Shown here one piece after another: positions 36,801-44,515 of a stretch of DNA of 64,000 bases. Below the pieces are notes generated by a model. The model was given only the letters and a program-made list of their open reading frames with translations. It was not told the DNA's origin and did not search any database. The DNA comes from Fimbriimonas sp. (GTDB lineage: Bacteria; Armatimonadota; Fimbriimonadia; Fimbriimonadales; Fimbriimonadaceae): assembly GCA_031292555.1 (NCBI GenBank), contig JARLGV010000004.1, positions 1-64,000 of the forward strand, written 5' to 3'. A program made the translations under genes and the position numbers. The stretch's first letter is position 1. Every line of letters starts with the position of its first letter.

Positions 36801-36970
36801 ACTCGTCGACAGCAGCGGGAACGATGCCTGGCTCCGTGTCGATTGGCGCCGGCAAGACTTCGGCTACGTTCACCTTCAAGTCGAAGGTGGTCAAGGCCAC
36901 GACTAGCGCGACGATCACTGCAACCCTCAGTGGGCAAAGTCAAACGGCGACGCTGACCGTCACCCACTGA
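33875..36970 (+). CDS. Secreted S53 (sedolisin/kumamolisin-like) peptidase with five Ig-like domains
   Basis: 1031 residues. A signal peptide (likely SMG|QN) is followed by a pro-kumamolisin activation domain (about 25-170, containing YRRFISPEEVGRRFGP) and the S53 catalytic domain (about 190-550). Catalytic residues are present: Glu and Asp in EGDLDIQ, the oxyanion Asp in AASGDSGTD, and the nucleophile Ser in GIGGTSGACPTF. The calcium-site region DTDSGWGPISW closes the domain. Five Ig-like repeats of about 95 residues follow. S53 enzymes are acid-active serine-carboxyl peptidases that self-process. The Ig-like repeats probably project or attach the enzyme. A hairpin follows the stop. Confidence 0.9.
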   Translation: MKSRILNGVALLCALSALSMGQNSPPKLVQMQKELPKAMLSAISIGAKPASDKLSLSISLNLSDPAGLQSYADSVSDPYSPNYRRFISPEEVGRRFGPSMAQVQAVTTFLKSSGMKIRLVGKNRMSILAETTVAKAQAAFHTSIEQFRPATAPMTPATIRFSFTTPPSIPAGIADYVQNIAGLEDFSRPQRRVYLTPTQLRTAYGLSTIYSGGSQGQGRTVGISNYDGFKVSNVATEITQFTLPSPSAGATTNIKVETVSGGSGSGQESGEGDLDIQTVIGMAPLSNVIIYDGGSNDIIGVLTLEASDNTADIITESYGWTLDASTAIAAHNLHVAMSSQGITYMAASGDSGTDLQGYDYPNKDPEVLSVGGTSLVLNSNNTRQTEVGWNSNGGAGGGGWAVTTDAFNKRPSYQVGTGIPPASSIPYRLFPDVSMDADPGTGYYVYMEGNWYGIGGTSGACPTFAGGLADCEQQLIKAGAIAVDSTGHYRLGRIQDLLYSYNGDASVFYDVKSGTNGVLPNGSNSVATVGWDTDSGWGPISWAGFVSKFSYTAGFKSLTLGATAIEGGGSTTGTVTLSSAAPTGGQVVSLTSSDSSTTVPATITVAAGSTTGTFKVSTASVSATTAVTITASIGSATATATLTVNTHYVSAVAISPSSAVGGTPSAITGTVTIDKSAPANGLAVTLQSSNSGLASVPTSVTVPSGSTSATFTVTTAGVSSTTAVQISATAGGQSKSGTLTLSPAALSTVTLNATSVDGGANVTGTVTLNGLAAGSGASVSLKSSIASAASITPSTLVIGAGHSSGTFTVKTQAVSAAKTVTITAKLGSVSKTATLKIVPLTATTLSISKSSALGGVDNPTVTVTLNGVAGSAGASVTLSTTPSSAAKFASTTLKIAAGEQSASTTLKTLGVSANTVVTVKATLNGSQSAKITVTPAILTSLTLNPTSIKGGTGNVTGTVTLNGPAGPGARSVSLKNSSTAAGTMPGSVSIGAGKTSATFTFKSKVVKATTSATITATLSGQSQTATLTVTH

Positions 36971-36990
36971 TACCGACCCGAAAACTGACT

Positions 36991-37020
36991 GAGGCCTGCC
37001 CTTTGGAAGTGGCAGGCCTC
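36991..37020 (+). terminator. Stem-loop after the S53-Ig gene
   Basis: GAGGCCTGCC (36991-37000) and GGCAGGCCTC (37011-37020) form a perfect 10-bp stem with a 10-nt loop, 20 bp after the stop. The following TAGTCTAGAGG is only weakly U-rich, so termination efficiency is uncertain. Confidence 0.65.
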
Positions 37021-37147
37021 TAGTCTAGAGGTTATCCGCGAAAAATCGGGCCGTTCGTCCGAATCTGGGGACCTTCTCAAACCACACGCGAAACAAAACC
37101 ACTCTGCATGGGAGTCCTTAACATAATCCCCGCAAAAAGACTAGGTA

Positions 37148-39304
37148 ATGGCGCCGTTGTCTTTGCGCGTGGACGATGAGATCCTCATGACCATGTTGCC
37201 GCTAATCGGGTGCCTACCCTTCTTCGCCGTATCCGCACTGCCTTCTGGACAAAACGCTTTGCAGAGGTTCGTCACGCTGCAGAAGACGCCTCCGCCCGGT
37301 ATGTTCCGAGCGATCGCGCAGCGCGCAAAACCACTTAACGATCAACTTCATTTAGCGATCAGCCTCAAGCCCGGCGACTCGCAGGGGCTTCAATCGTTCG
37401 CCGACGCAGTATCAGATCCGAAAAGAGCAACTTACCGGGAGTTCATCTCCCCGACAGAGGTCGGATCTCGCTTCGGACTCCCGGCGCCCACGCTGGATCG
37501 GGTGACCACGTTCCTCCGAAGTCAGGGTCTTCAAGTAACTTTGGTGGGCAAGAACCGCCTGACGATCTTGGCCGACGCTACCGTATCTCAGGCTGAGCGC
37601 GCATTTCATGTGACGATCGAGGAGTTCCTAAGTCCTTCGTCGAACGGAAGACCGGCAAGAACCAACTTCTCGTATACAACGTCGCCGATGATTCCTGCGA
37701 GCATTGGTTCAGTCGTTCAGAACATATCGGGATTGGAGAACTTCACGGCCCCTGTCCGCCGCAACCTGACGCCCACTCAGTTGAAAACTCTCTATAGCGT
37801 CGCCCCTCTAAACGGGGGAGCCGATCTGGGCCAAGGACGCACGATCGGTATCACGAGCTTCGACGGATTCTCAATCAACGATGAGAAGACGTTCGTCAAG
37901 TCGTTCGGACTTCCCTCCCCTTCGGCAGGCGCAGGAACTAACATTAAGGTCGTGACGATCAGCGGAGGGTCCCAGACGACAACTCCAACCGGCGAAGCCG
38001 ACCTGGACATTCAGGCGTCGATCGGAATCGTACCCCTTAGCAATCTCATCGTTTACGATGGCGGAAACAACGACATCGTCTCCGTCAACACGCGTGAAGC
38101 CAACGACAACTTGGCGGATATCATCACCGAGAGTTACGGTTGGGAACTAGATTCCGCCACTGCTTTGAGCCTGCACAATCTGCACCTCTCGATGACCGCG
38201 CAAGGCATCACTTACATCGTGGCCGCAGGAGATACCGGAACCGACTTACAGGGATTTCAGTATCCCGACACAGACCCGGAGGTTCTCTCCGTGGGCGGCA
38301 CTTCGGTCACTACCGATTCGTCCGGCAACCGGGTCCTGGAAACGGGCTGGAACAACAACCAGGGCGCAGGAGGAGGCGGGTGGGTCCCCAGCAGCGACAC
38401 CTTCAACATCCACCCTTCCTGGCAGACCGGCACTGGCGTCCCAAGCAGCGGGGAGGTTCCCTACCGGCTCTTCCCCGATGTGTCGTGCGACGCCGATCCA
38501 AGCACCGGCTACTTCATCTACATGACGGTGAAAGGCAAGCAGAACGAATATGAAATCGGTGGAACTAGCGGCGCTTCACCAACCTGCACCGGGTCACTTG
38601 CGGCGGCGGAACAGGAACTCATCCGGCTGGGCGCGTTGGTTGCCGACAAGAGCGGACACTATAGATTGGGCCGAATTCAGGATCGTCTCTACTCGTTCAA
38701 TGGCGATCCCGCCGTCTTCTACGATGTCACGATTGGCTCAAACGGTCCACTTCCAAACGGATCGACTTCAAATGCCGGAATCGGATGGGACACGGACTCG
38801 GGTTGGGGCCCCATCAGATGGACGGGATTCGTCGCCAAGCTCGCCGGCAGTCGCACTGCCACACTATCTGGAACCGTCTCGTTCGGCGATTACCTGGGAA
38901 CGACGCCACCATCGGTGACCCTCAAATTTCGGTATGCCGGCGAGAGTACTCCTTTTATGACAGCCACCGCGGCACTCGACGCTCACGGCAACTACTCGAT
39001 CCCCAATGCCCCTGCTCAGGCCTACTTGGTCTCTCTACAATACGGAACTTGGCTTCGCGACACTCTGAGCGTCGACCTTTCGAAAGGTGGCGTGCCGAAT
39101 GCCGACTTTTCCCTTATCAATGGGGACGTCAATGGCGACAATCGTGTGAGCATTGCCGACTATCGCCTTATCGTGGCTGCATACGGCTCGACTTCGAGCG
39201 ATCTAAACTGGAACCCTCGCGCCGATCTTAACGGCGACGGCGTCGTGGACGCCAAAGACGTTGCCATCTACTATCGTAACTACGGTCGTATCGGTAGCCA
39301 ATAA
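37148..39304 (+). CDS. Secreted S53 peptidase with C-terminal dockerin-like module
   Basis: 718 residues from the ATG at 37148; the ATG at 37187 may be the true start, since it gives a cleaner signal (MTMLPLIGCLPFFAVSALPSG|Q). It is paralogous to the preceding peptidase: pro-domain (YREFISPTEVGSRFGLP), EADLDIQ (Glu/Asp pair), AAGDTGTD, EIGGTSGASPTCTGS (nucleophile Ser) and DTDSGWGPIRW. In place of the Ig repeats it has a prealbumin/carboxypeptidase-regulatory-like beta domain (about 575-660) and two F-hand calcium loops, DVNGDNRVSIADYRLIVAAY and DLNGDGVVDAKDVAIYYRNY, the type I dockerin pattern. No cohesin is seen in the window. A terminator follows. Confidence 0.9.
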   Translation: MAPLSLRVDDEILMTMLPLIGCLPFFAVSALPSGQNALQRFVTLQKTPPPGMFRAIAQRAKPLNDQLHLAISLKPGDSQGLQSFADAVSDPKRATYREFISPTEVGSRFGLPAPTLDRVTTFLRSQGLQVTLVGKNRLTILADATVSQAERAFHVTIEEFLSPSSNGRPARTNFSYTTSPMIPASIGSVVQNISGLENFTAPVRRNLTPTQLKTLYSVAPLNGGADLGQGRTIGITSFDGFSINDEKTFVKSFGLPSPSAGAGTNIKVVTISGGSQTTTPTGEADLDIQASIGIVPLSNLIVYDGGNNDIVSVNTREANDNLADIITESYGWELDSATALSLHNLHLSMTAQGITYIVAAGDTGTDLQGFQYPDTDPEVLSVGGTSVTTDSSGNRVLETGWNNNQGAGGGGWVPSSDTFNIHPSWQTGTGVPSSGEVPYRLFPDVSCDADPSTGYFIYMTVKGKQNEYEIGGTSGASPTCTGSLAAAEQELIRLGALVADKSGHYRLGRIQDRLYSFNGDPAVFYDVTIGSNGPLPNGSTSNAGIGWDTDSGWGPIRWTGFVAKLAGSRTATLSGTVSFGDYLGTTPPSVTLKFRYAGESTPFMTATAALDAHGNYSIPNAPAQAYLVSLQYGTWLRDTLSVDLSKGGVPNADFSLINGDVNGDNRVSIADYRLIVAAYGSTSSDLNWNPRADLNGDGVVDAKDVAIYYRNYGRIGSQ

Positions 39305-39306
39305 CG

Positions 39307-39340
39307 AAGGAGCCCGGCGATTTGCGTCGTCGGGCTCCTT
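39307..39340. terminator. Bidirectional terminator between S53 gene and glmS
   Basis: AAGGAGCCCG (39307-39316) pairs with CGGGCTCCTT (39331-39340), with partial pairing inside. It lies 3 bp after the plus-strand stop and 24 bp past the minus-strand glmS stop, so it serves both convergent genes. Confidence 0.75.
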
Positions 39341-39363
39341 AATCTGAAACGAGGCAATCGAAC

Positions 39364-41193
39364 TTACTCGACGGTCACCGACTTTGCAAGGTTCCTCGGT
39401 TGATCGATCTCACAGCCCGTCAACCGGGCCACATGGTAAGCGAATAGCTGCATAGGAATGATCGTCAGCAGAGCGCTTAGGAAGTCCAATTTCGATCCCG
39501 GAATCCGAATAATCTCGTCTGCGGCACGCTCGGTAACCGTGTCGTCCTCGGTAATGATGGCGATGACGGTGCCGCCTCTCGCTTGCACTTCCTTCATGTT
39601 GCTCACCACCTTATCCCTGGTCTCAAGCTCGGTCGAACCGAAAACCGCCACGACTCCGGGCTGAACGAGTGCGAGCGGTCCGTGCTTCATTTCGCCTGCC
39701 GGTGATTCTTGGGTCGGAATGTACGCAACTTCCTTCAGCTTAAGCGCGCCTTCGAGAGCGACGTTGGCATCGGCGCCTCGCCCAAGGAAGAAACATAGCG
39801 GCATGGACTTATGCCGGTCAGCCATTGCAATCATCTGCTCTTCAAGTTCAAGGCAAGCCTCCGCCTTGGCGCTAAGGTGGACAAGTTCCTCAACTGCGTC
39901 AGAGATTCTTATGCCGGGCATCTCCTGAACTTGTGCAATGTACATCGCCAAAAGCGTCAGGACGGTGACCTGCGCCGTATAGGCCTTCGTGCTGGCAACG
40001 CTGATCTCCGGCCCCGCTTGGGTAAAGATCGTTCGATCGCATTCCCGTGCAATACTCGACCCGATTACGTTGACAACTCCAAGAGTCCGAATGCGTCGAG
40101 CCTTGCAGAGACGAAGTGCTGCGAGGGTATCCGCGGTTTCGCCTGACTGACTCACGAAAATGGCAAGGGATTTGGGCGAAAGCACAGGATCGCCATACCG
40201 GAATTCGCTCGAGTAATAGACGTCGGTAGGCAGCCGAAGCAGCTTTTCGAAGAGGTGCTTGCCCATGAGGCCGGCATGATATGCCGTTCCACATGCGATG
40301 ATATTCACGCGGTCGATTTCCGTCCAAACGTGCTCCGAGAACACCTGCTCCAGTCGAATTCGATTCTTTTCGTCGATTCGTCCTGCGAGACATTGCCGCA
40401 GAACCTGCGGCTGCTCGTGAATCTCCTTGAGCATAAAGTGCTCGTAGCCTCCACGCTCTGCGGCCGCGATATCCCAATCGATGTGGGTTGGTTCAACAGC
40501 CATCTCTCGACCATCCAGGTCCGTGATGGCGACGGCGTGCCGCTCGATCGTAGCGATTGTATTCTCTTCGAGAATCACGACCTCTCGCGTATAGGGCAAA
40601 AGCGCAGGAATGTCGCTCGCAAGCATGTTCTCGTCCTGGCCGATTCCCAGGATCAGCGGACTGGCATTGCGGGCCGCCACAATCTTTCCGGGCTCTGTCT
40701 TGGAAAGCACGACCATCGCGTAGGCCCCGCGTAGCCGCTTAACTCCTTTTCGAACGGCTTCTTCAAGCGGAGTGCCTTCGACATATTCCTCGCCGATGAC
40801 GTGCGCCGCCACTTCAGTATCGGTCTGCGACCGGAAGTGGTGCCCCTTGGCAAGCAGTTCCTCTCGAAGATCGAGGTAATTCTCGATGATGCCGTTGTGA
40901 ATAACAGCGATACGCTCTTGTGAATCGAAGTGAGGGTGAGCGTTTTCGTCGGTCGGCCCGCCGTGGGTCGCCCACCGTGAATGGGCGATGGCGATTCGTG
41001 AGTCTCTCGGCTCTTCGCCCAAGAGTTTCTGCAGTTCGTTCAGCTTGCCAGCCCGCTTTACGATCTCGATCTTTCCGTTCTTCGGGTAGGCGACGCCGGC
41101 GCTGTCGTATCCCCGATATTCCAATCTCCTCAGTTGGTCGAAAACGACCTCAACTCCATTTCTAGGCCCAATGTAACCCGCAATCCCACACAT
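39364..41193 (-). CDS. glmS: Glucosamine-fructose-6-phosphate aminotransferase (isomerising)
   Basis: 609 residues, the standard length. It makes glucosamine-6-phosphate from fructose-6-phosphate and glutamine, the entry to peptidoglycan and LPS precursors. The N-terminal Ntn glutaminase begins MCGIAGYIG with the catalytic Cys as residue 2, and contains RGYDSAGVA and HSRWATHGGPTDENAHPH. Two SIS sugar-isomerase domains follow, with FVSQSGETADTLAALR and GRGADANVALEGALKLKEVAYI. The C-terminus LAKSVTVE is the conserved end. I looked for a glmS ribozyme in the 160-bp leader and found no convincing core. Confidence 0.98.
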   Translation of the reverse strand: MCGIAGYIGPRNGVEVVFDQLRRLEYRGYDSAGVAYPKNGKIEIVKRAGKLNELQKLLGEEPRDSRIAIAHSRWATHGGPTDENAHPHFDSQERIAVIHNGIIENYLDLREELLAKGHHFRSQTDTEVAAHVIGEEYVEGTPLEEAVRKGVKRLRGAYAMVVLSKTEPGKIVAARNASPLILGIGQDENMLASDIPALLPYTREVVILEENTIATIERHAVAITDLDGREMAVEPTHIDWDIAAAERGGYEHFMLKEIHEQPQVLRQCLAGRIDEKNRIRLEQVFSEHVWTEIDRVNIIACGTAYHAGLMGKHLFEKLLRLPTDVYYSSEFRYGDPVLSPKSLAIFVSQSGETADTLAALRLCKARRIRTLGVVNVIGSSIARECDRTIFTQAGPEISVASTKAYTAQVTVLTLLAMYIAQVQEMPGIRISDAVEELVHLSAKAEACLELEEQMIAMADRHKSMPLCFFLGRGADANVALEGALKLKEVAYIPTQESPAGEMKHGPLALVQPGVVAVFGSTELETRDKVVSNMKEVQARGGTVIAIITEDDTVTERAADEIIRIPGSKLDFLSALLTIIPMQLFAYHVARLTGCEIDQPRNLAKSVTVE

Positions 41194-41353
41194 CAGCCGA
41201 TACTACCTGGTGAGTCAATTCTCGAAGAGGAACGGCCTAGGCCCACGTCTATGTTATTGTGAGCATCCGATTCATGAGGCAAGTACATGCGTGTCCCATG
41301 GCGCCGAGCCGCATTTGCCGGAAAACGCCAAGGCGGGGTGAACCGAACTAGAT

Positions 41354-42286
41354 ATGTCGCATCCGTTCTCAACCGACGATTCGCCTCGCACACCGTCCCT
41401 CCCGGTAAGCCTCCTCAAGCTGTTGCGGCCCAAACAATGGGCCAAGAACTTGTTGGTCTTTGCAGCAATCCTCTTCACTGCCGGTTATCACTCACCACAG
41501 AAAGTGGTACTGGCATTCTCAGCCTTTGCCGTAATGTGTATGGCCGGATCGGGCACCTACGTATTCAACGACCTGATCGACATCGACCGCGATCGCCACC
41601 ACCCGACCAAGCGATATCGACCGCTTGCCTCTGGCTCTGTGCCCAAGTCGATTGCTGTAACCCTCGGTACCGCTCTGATCATCGGTTCCCTCGCCGAGGC
41701 GTTCATACTCGGCAAGTACAGCCTCCTCATCCTCTGCATCTATCTAGCGCTGCAGGTCGCCTACAACTGGCGCCTAAAGCACATTCCAGTCGCGGATGTC
41801 TTCTGTATTTCGGTCGGATTCGTGCTCAGGGCCGCGATCGGCGCCGCCGCCATCTACGCGGGGATTTCCGGCTGGCTTCTCTTCTGTACCGGAGCCTTGG
41901 CTCTCATGCTCGGTTTCGCCAAGCGGCGAAACGAGTTCATTATTCAAGGCGAAAACCGGATGAGCAGCCGTATCAGTCTCACTGGCTACACGAAACTTAC
42001 GCTCGATGGTTTCGTCTTGATATCGGCGTGCGCCGCCAGCCTATGTTACGGAATTTACTCGCTGGACAGTCAGACTGCAAGGAAGTACCCCGCCTTGATC
42101 CTGACCGCTCCATTCGTTTTTTACGGAATCCTGCGCTACGTTCTGCTCGTCTTCTCACGAGACGAAGGGGGCGAGCCGGCGGACATCCTATTCGGCGACA
42201 ACCAGATCATCATCTGCGTCGTGATGTTCGTGGCGTGTGCCGCCTTGGCCGTAAGCGGCCTTCGAATCCCGTTGCTCGAACGTTAG
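41354..42286 (+). CDS. UbiA-family decaprenyl-phosphate phosphoribosyltransferase-like (DPPR synthase)
   Basis: 310 residues with eight or nine membrane helices. The prenyltransferase motifs are YVFNDLIDIDRDRHHPTKRYRPLASG (first Asp-rich loop, N-D-x-x-D-x-x-x-D) and the second loop around GFAKRRNEF. The start LLKLLRPKQWAKNLLVFAA, HPTKRYRPLASG and LAxQVAYNWRLKH agree closely with mycobacterial Rv3806c-type DPPR synthases, as opposed to the UbiA of ubiquinone synthesis. The reaction would be polyprenyl phosphate plus PRPP to polyprenyl-phospho-ribose-5-phosphate. It is followed at 12 bp by the DprE2-like and then the DprE1-like gene, which strongly supports this assignment. Confidence 0.85.
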   Translation: MSHPFSTDDSPRTPSLPVSLLKLLRPKQWAKNLLVFAAILFTAGYHSPQKVVLAFSAFAVMCMAGSGTYVFNDLIDIDRDRHHPTKRYRPLASGSVPKSIAVTLGTALIIGSLAEAFILGKYSLLILCIYLALQVAYNWRLKHIPVADVFCISVGFVLRAAIGAAAIYAGISGWLLFCTGALALMLGFAKRRNEFIIQGENRMSSRISLTGYTKLTLDGFVLISACAASLCYGIYSLDSQTARKYPALILTAPFVFYGILRYVLLVFSRDEGGEPADILFGDNQIIICVVMFVACAALAVSGLRIPLLER

Positions 42287-42298
42287 GAGTTCAACCCA

Positions 42299-43027
42299 TT
42301 GCCTAAATATCGTTTTGCCATAGTCGTCGGAGCCTCTTCGGGGATCGGCGCAGAGATCGTGCGCCTGCTTGCCAAAGAGGGCTGCAAAGTGGCTGCCATC
42401 GCTCGCAGGGAGGATAAACTCAAGAAGCTCGCCGCCGAGTTTCCTGGCCTTGTCATTCCCGTCGCACACGATGTGACATGCTTCGACGAGGTTCCAGGCG
42501 TTTTCCAGTCGGTGACCGGACAACTGGGAGGTTTGGACCTGATTGTGTACGCCTCCGGCGTTATGCCGGCTGTCAGCGGCGCGGAGTTCGATTTTGCGAA
42601 AGACCGCCAGATGATCGAAGTCAACGTTCTTGGGGCGATCGCGTGGCTCAATCAGGCCGCCATTCGCTTCCAGAACACGAAGTGCGGATCGATCGTTGCC
42701 ATCGGAAGCGTCGCTGGCGATCGCGGACGATGCGGTCAGCCGGTCTACAACACGTCCAAAGCTGCACTCACGACATATATGGAAGCCCTTCGAAATCGGG
42801 TCGCCCGATTCGGCGTCAAAGTCGTCACGATCAAACCCGGACCGACCGCCACCGAGATGACTTCCCATATGCACTCCAGTGGGATGGCGTCGGCTGCCGC
42901 TGTCGCAAGTTTCGTCCTGCGCAAATCGGACAAAACCGGCGAACACTATGTGAAATTTGGCCACCGTATCGCCTTCTTCATCATCAGGCACTTCCCAAGT
43001 TGGCTTTTCCGAAGACTTAACGTATGA
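42299..43027 (+). CDS. dprE2: DprE2-like decaprenylphosphoryl-2-keto-ribose reductase (SDR)
   Basis: 242 residues from a TTG with AGGAG nine nt upstream. It is a classical SDR: GASSGIGAEI nucleotide loop, YASGV, catalytic Ser in AIGSVAGDRG and Tyr-x-x-x-Lys in QPVYNTSKAAL, and IKPGPTATEMT. The C-terminal tail IRHFPSWLFRRLNV resembles the membrane-associating end of mycobacterial DprE2 (RHIPRSIFRKLPI, from memory), which ordinary SDRs lack. It would reduce the 2-keto intermediate to polyprenylphosphoryl-arabinose. It overlaps the DprE1-like start by 4 nt (ATGA), so the two epimerase halves are co-translated. Confidence 0.85.
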   Translation: MPKYRFAIVVGASSGIGAEIVRLLAKEGCKVAAIARREDKLKKLAAEFPGLVIPVAHDVTCFDEVPGVFQSVTGQLGGLDLIVYASGVMPAVSGAEFDFAKDRQMIEVNVLGAIAWLNQAAIRFQNTKCGSIVAIGSVAGDRGRCGQPVYNTSKAALTTYMEALRNRVARFGVKVVTIKPGPTATEMTSHMHSSGMASAAAVASFVLRKSDKTGEHYVKFGHRIAFFIIRHFPSWLFRRLNV

Positions 43028-44460
43028 ACCCCACGCAAGCTGCTATCGAACGCGCCGTCTCTTTGCCTCCTGAGAAGATTCATCGACTCAAGGGATACGG
43101 GCTCCGCACGAGTGCCGACGGTTACCTCTTTCGACCGACGTCGGTTGACGAGATACGCAAAGTCTTGGAGATCGCCCGAAAGAGTGGTCGCCAAGTCGTG
43201 CTCCGTGGTGCGGGTCGCAGTTACGGCGATGCCAACGTTGGGTCGGAATGCGTGATCGTCGACATCAACCGAATGAATAGGGTGCTGTCTTGGGATCCTC
43301 AGACCGGGCTGATCGACTGCGAGGCCGGTGTGACAATCGAAGGCTTGTGGCGCACAGGCCTGGAAGACGGATATTGGCCCCCGGTCGTTAGCGGAACGAT
43401 GTATCCGACGCTTGGCGGAGCGTTGGGAATGAACATCCACGGCAAAAACTCGTTCAAGGTCGGCACAATCGGCGACCAAGTAGTGGAACTTGAGGTCCTC
43501 TTTCCAACCGGCGAGCTGAAAGTCCTCGCCAAGGACGACCCGCTTTTCTATGAGGTAATCAGCAGTGCGGGCCTGCTCGGGATCATCACTCGGGCCAAGA
43601 TCCAAATGAAGCGCATTCACAGCGGAAACCTGAAGGTTCTCGCCGTGTCATGTGCAAACTGGGACGAGCAGATCGAGATATTCAACCAGTACGAGCATAA
43701 CTCGGACTATATGGTCAGTTGGATCGACTGCTTCGGTAAGGGAAAACAGAACGGTCGCGGTCAAATCCATGTCGGCTGGTATCTCGACGAGTCCGCAAAG
43801 TATCCGCCGTCGCTCCTTGCCTACAACCAGGACCTGCCGGACAGCATTATGGGAGTGTTTCCCAAATCATCGGTCTGGATGATCCTTAAGAAGTTCAACA
43901 ACAGACCTGGTATGCACTTCATCAACTACGCGAAGCATCAGGCCGGCAAGATGCTCGGGAACGGCAAAGAGATCGAGCAAAGTCTGGTGGCCTTCTCTTT
44001 TCTGCTCGACTACGTCCCAAATTGGCGAAATGCCTACCTCCCCGGAGGATTCATTCAGTACCAGTCTTTCGTTCCTCGTGAGCATGCCAAGGACGTCTTC
44101 ACGCAAGAGATCGCGATGCAGCAGGAGGCCAAGCTTGAATCGTTCCTAGGAGTCTTCAAACTTCACAAGCCAGATAACTTCTTGTTCTCGCACGCAGTCA
44201 ACGGATATTCCTTCGCCTTGGACTTCAAAGTCACGGACAAGAACTGGCCGCGCATCGAGAAACTGTGCCATCGAATGAACGATGTAGTACTCCAGGCCGG
44301 TGGCCGATTCTATTTTGCCAAAGACAGCACGTTACGCCCCTCAGACGTCAGGGCTTACCTGGGAGCCGATACTCTGGAGCGATATAGAAAGCTGAAAGCG
44401 CAATACGATCCGGACGGAATTCTCACCACCGATCTGGCTCGCCGCTTGGAACTGGTTTGA
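43024..44460 (+). CDS. dprE1: DprE1-like decaprenylphosphoryl-ribose oxidase (FAD)
   Basis: 478 residues. It has a vanillyl-alcohol-oxidase-type FAD domain (LRGAGRSYGDANVG, TLGGALGMNIHGKNSFKVGTIGD) and a DprE1 substrate domain (FLGVFKLHKPDNFLFSHAV, GGRFYFAKDSTLRPSD, and the end DLARRLELV, all close to mycobacterial DprE1). The catalytic Lys of the GGRxYxAKDS motif is kept. The Cys attacked by benzothiazinones in mycobacteria (GWNICVDF, from memory) aligns with Ala here (GYSFALDF). The enzyme oxidises C2 of polyprenylphosphoryl-ribose, and DprE2 then reduces it to the arabinose epimer. It is the last gene of the three-gene set; a promoter for nrnA lies in its 3' end. Confidence 0.88.
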   Translation: MNPTQAAIERAVSLPPEKIHRLKGYGLRTSADGYLFRPTSVDEIRKVLEIARKSGRQVVLRGAGRSYGDANVGSECVIVDINRMNRVLSWDPQTGLIDCEAGVTIEGLWRTGLEDGYWPPVVSGTMYPTLGGALGMNIHGKNSFKVGTIGDQVVELEVLFPTGELKVLAKDDPLFYEVISSAGLLGIITRAKIQMKRIHSGNLKVLAVSCANWDEQIEIFNQYEHNSDYMVSWIDCFGKGKQNGRGQIHVGWYLDESAKYPPSLLAYNQDLPDSIMGVFPKSSVWMILKKFNNRPGMHFINYAKHQAGKMLGNGKEIEQSLVAFSFLLDYVPNWRNAYLPGGFIQYQSFVPREHAKDVFTQEIAMQQEAKLESFLGVFKLHKPDNFLFSHAVNGYSFALDFKVTDKNWPRIEKLCHRMNDVVLQAGGRFYFAKDSTLRPSDVRAYLGADTLERYRKLKAQYDPDGILTTDLARRLELV

Positions 44461-44474
44461 CGTTCGAGTACAAT
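44446..44474 (+). promoter_or_regulatory. Sigma-70-like promoter for nrnA-truB
   Basis: TTGGAA at 44446-44451 and TACAAT at 44469-44474, 17 bp apart, overlapping the stop of the DprE1-like gene. It would give a leader of about 35 nt containing AGGAAGG before the ATG at 44516. Confidence 0.6.
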
Positions 44475-44515
44475 GACCGAGATTTGACAGCTCTCACACC
44501 AGGAAGGGGTTGCCG

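Noticed and set aside
41194-41353. glmS ribozyme in the glmS leader
   Set aside because: The leader on the minus strand lacks a recognisable ribozyme core, and the gene is preceded by a divergent promoter region only.
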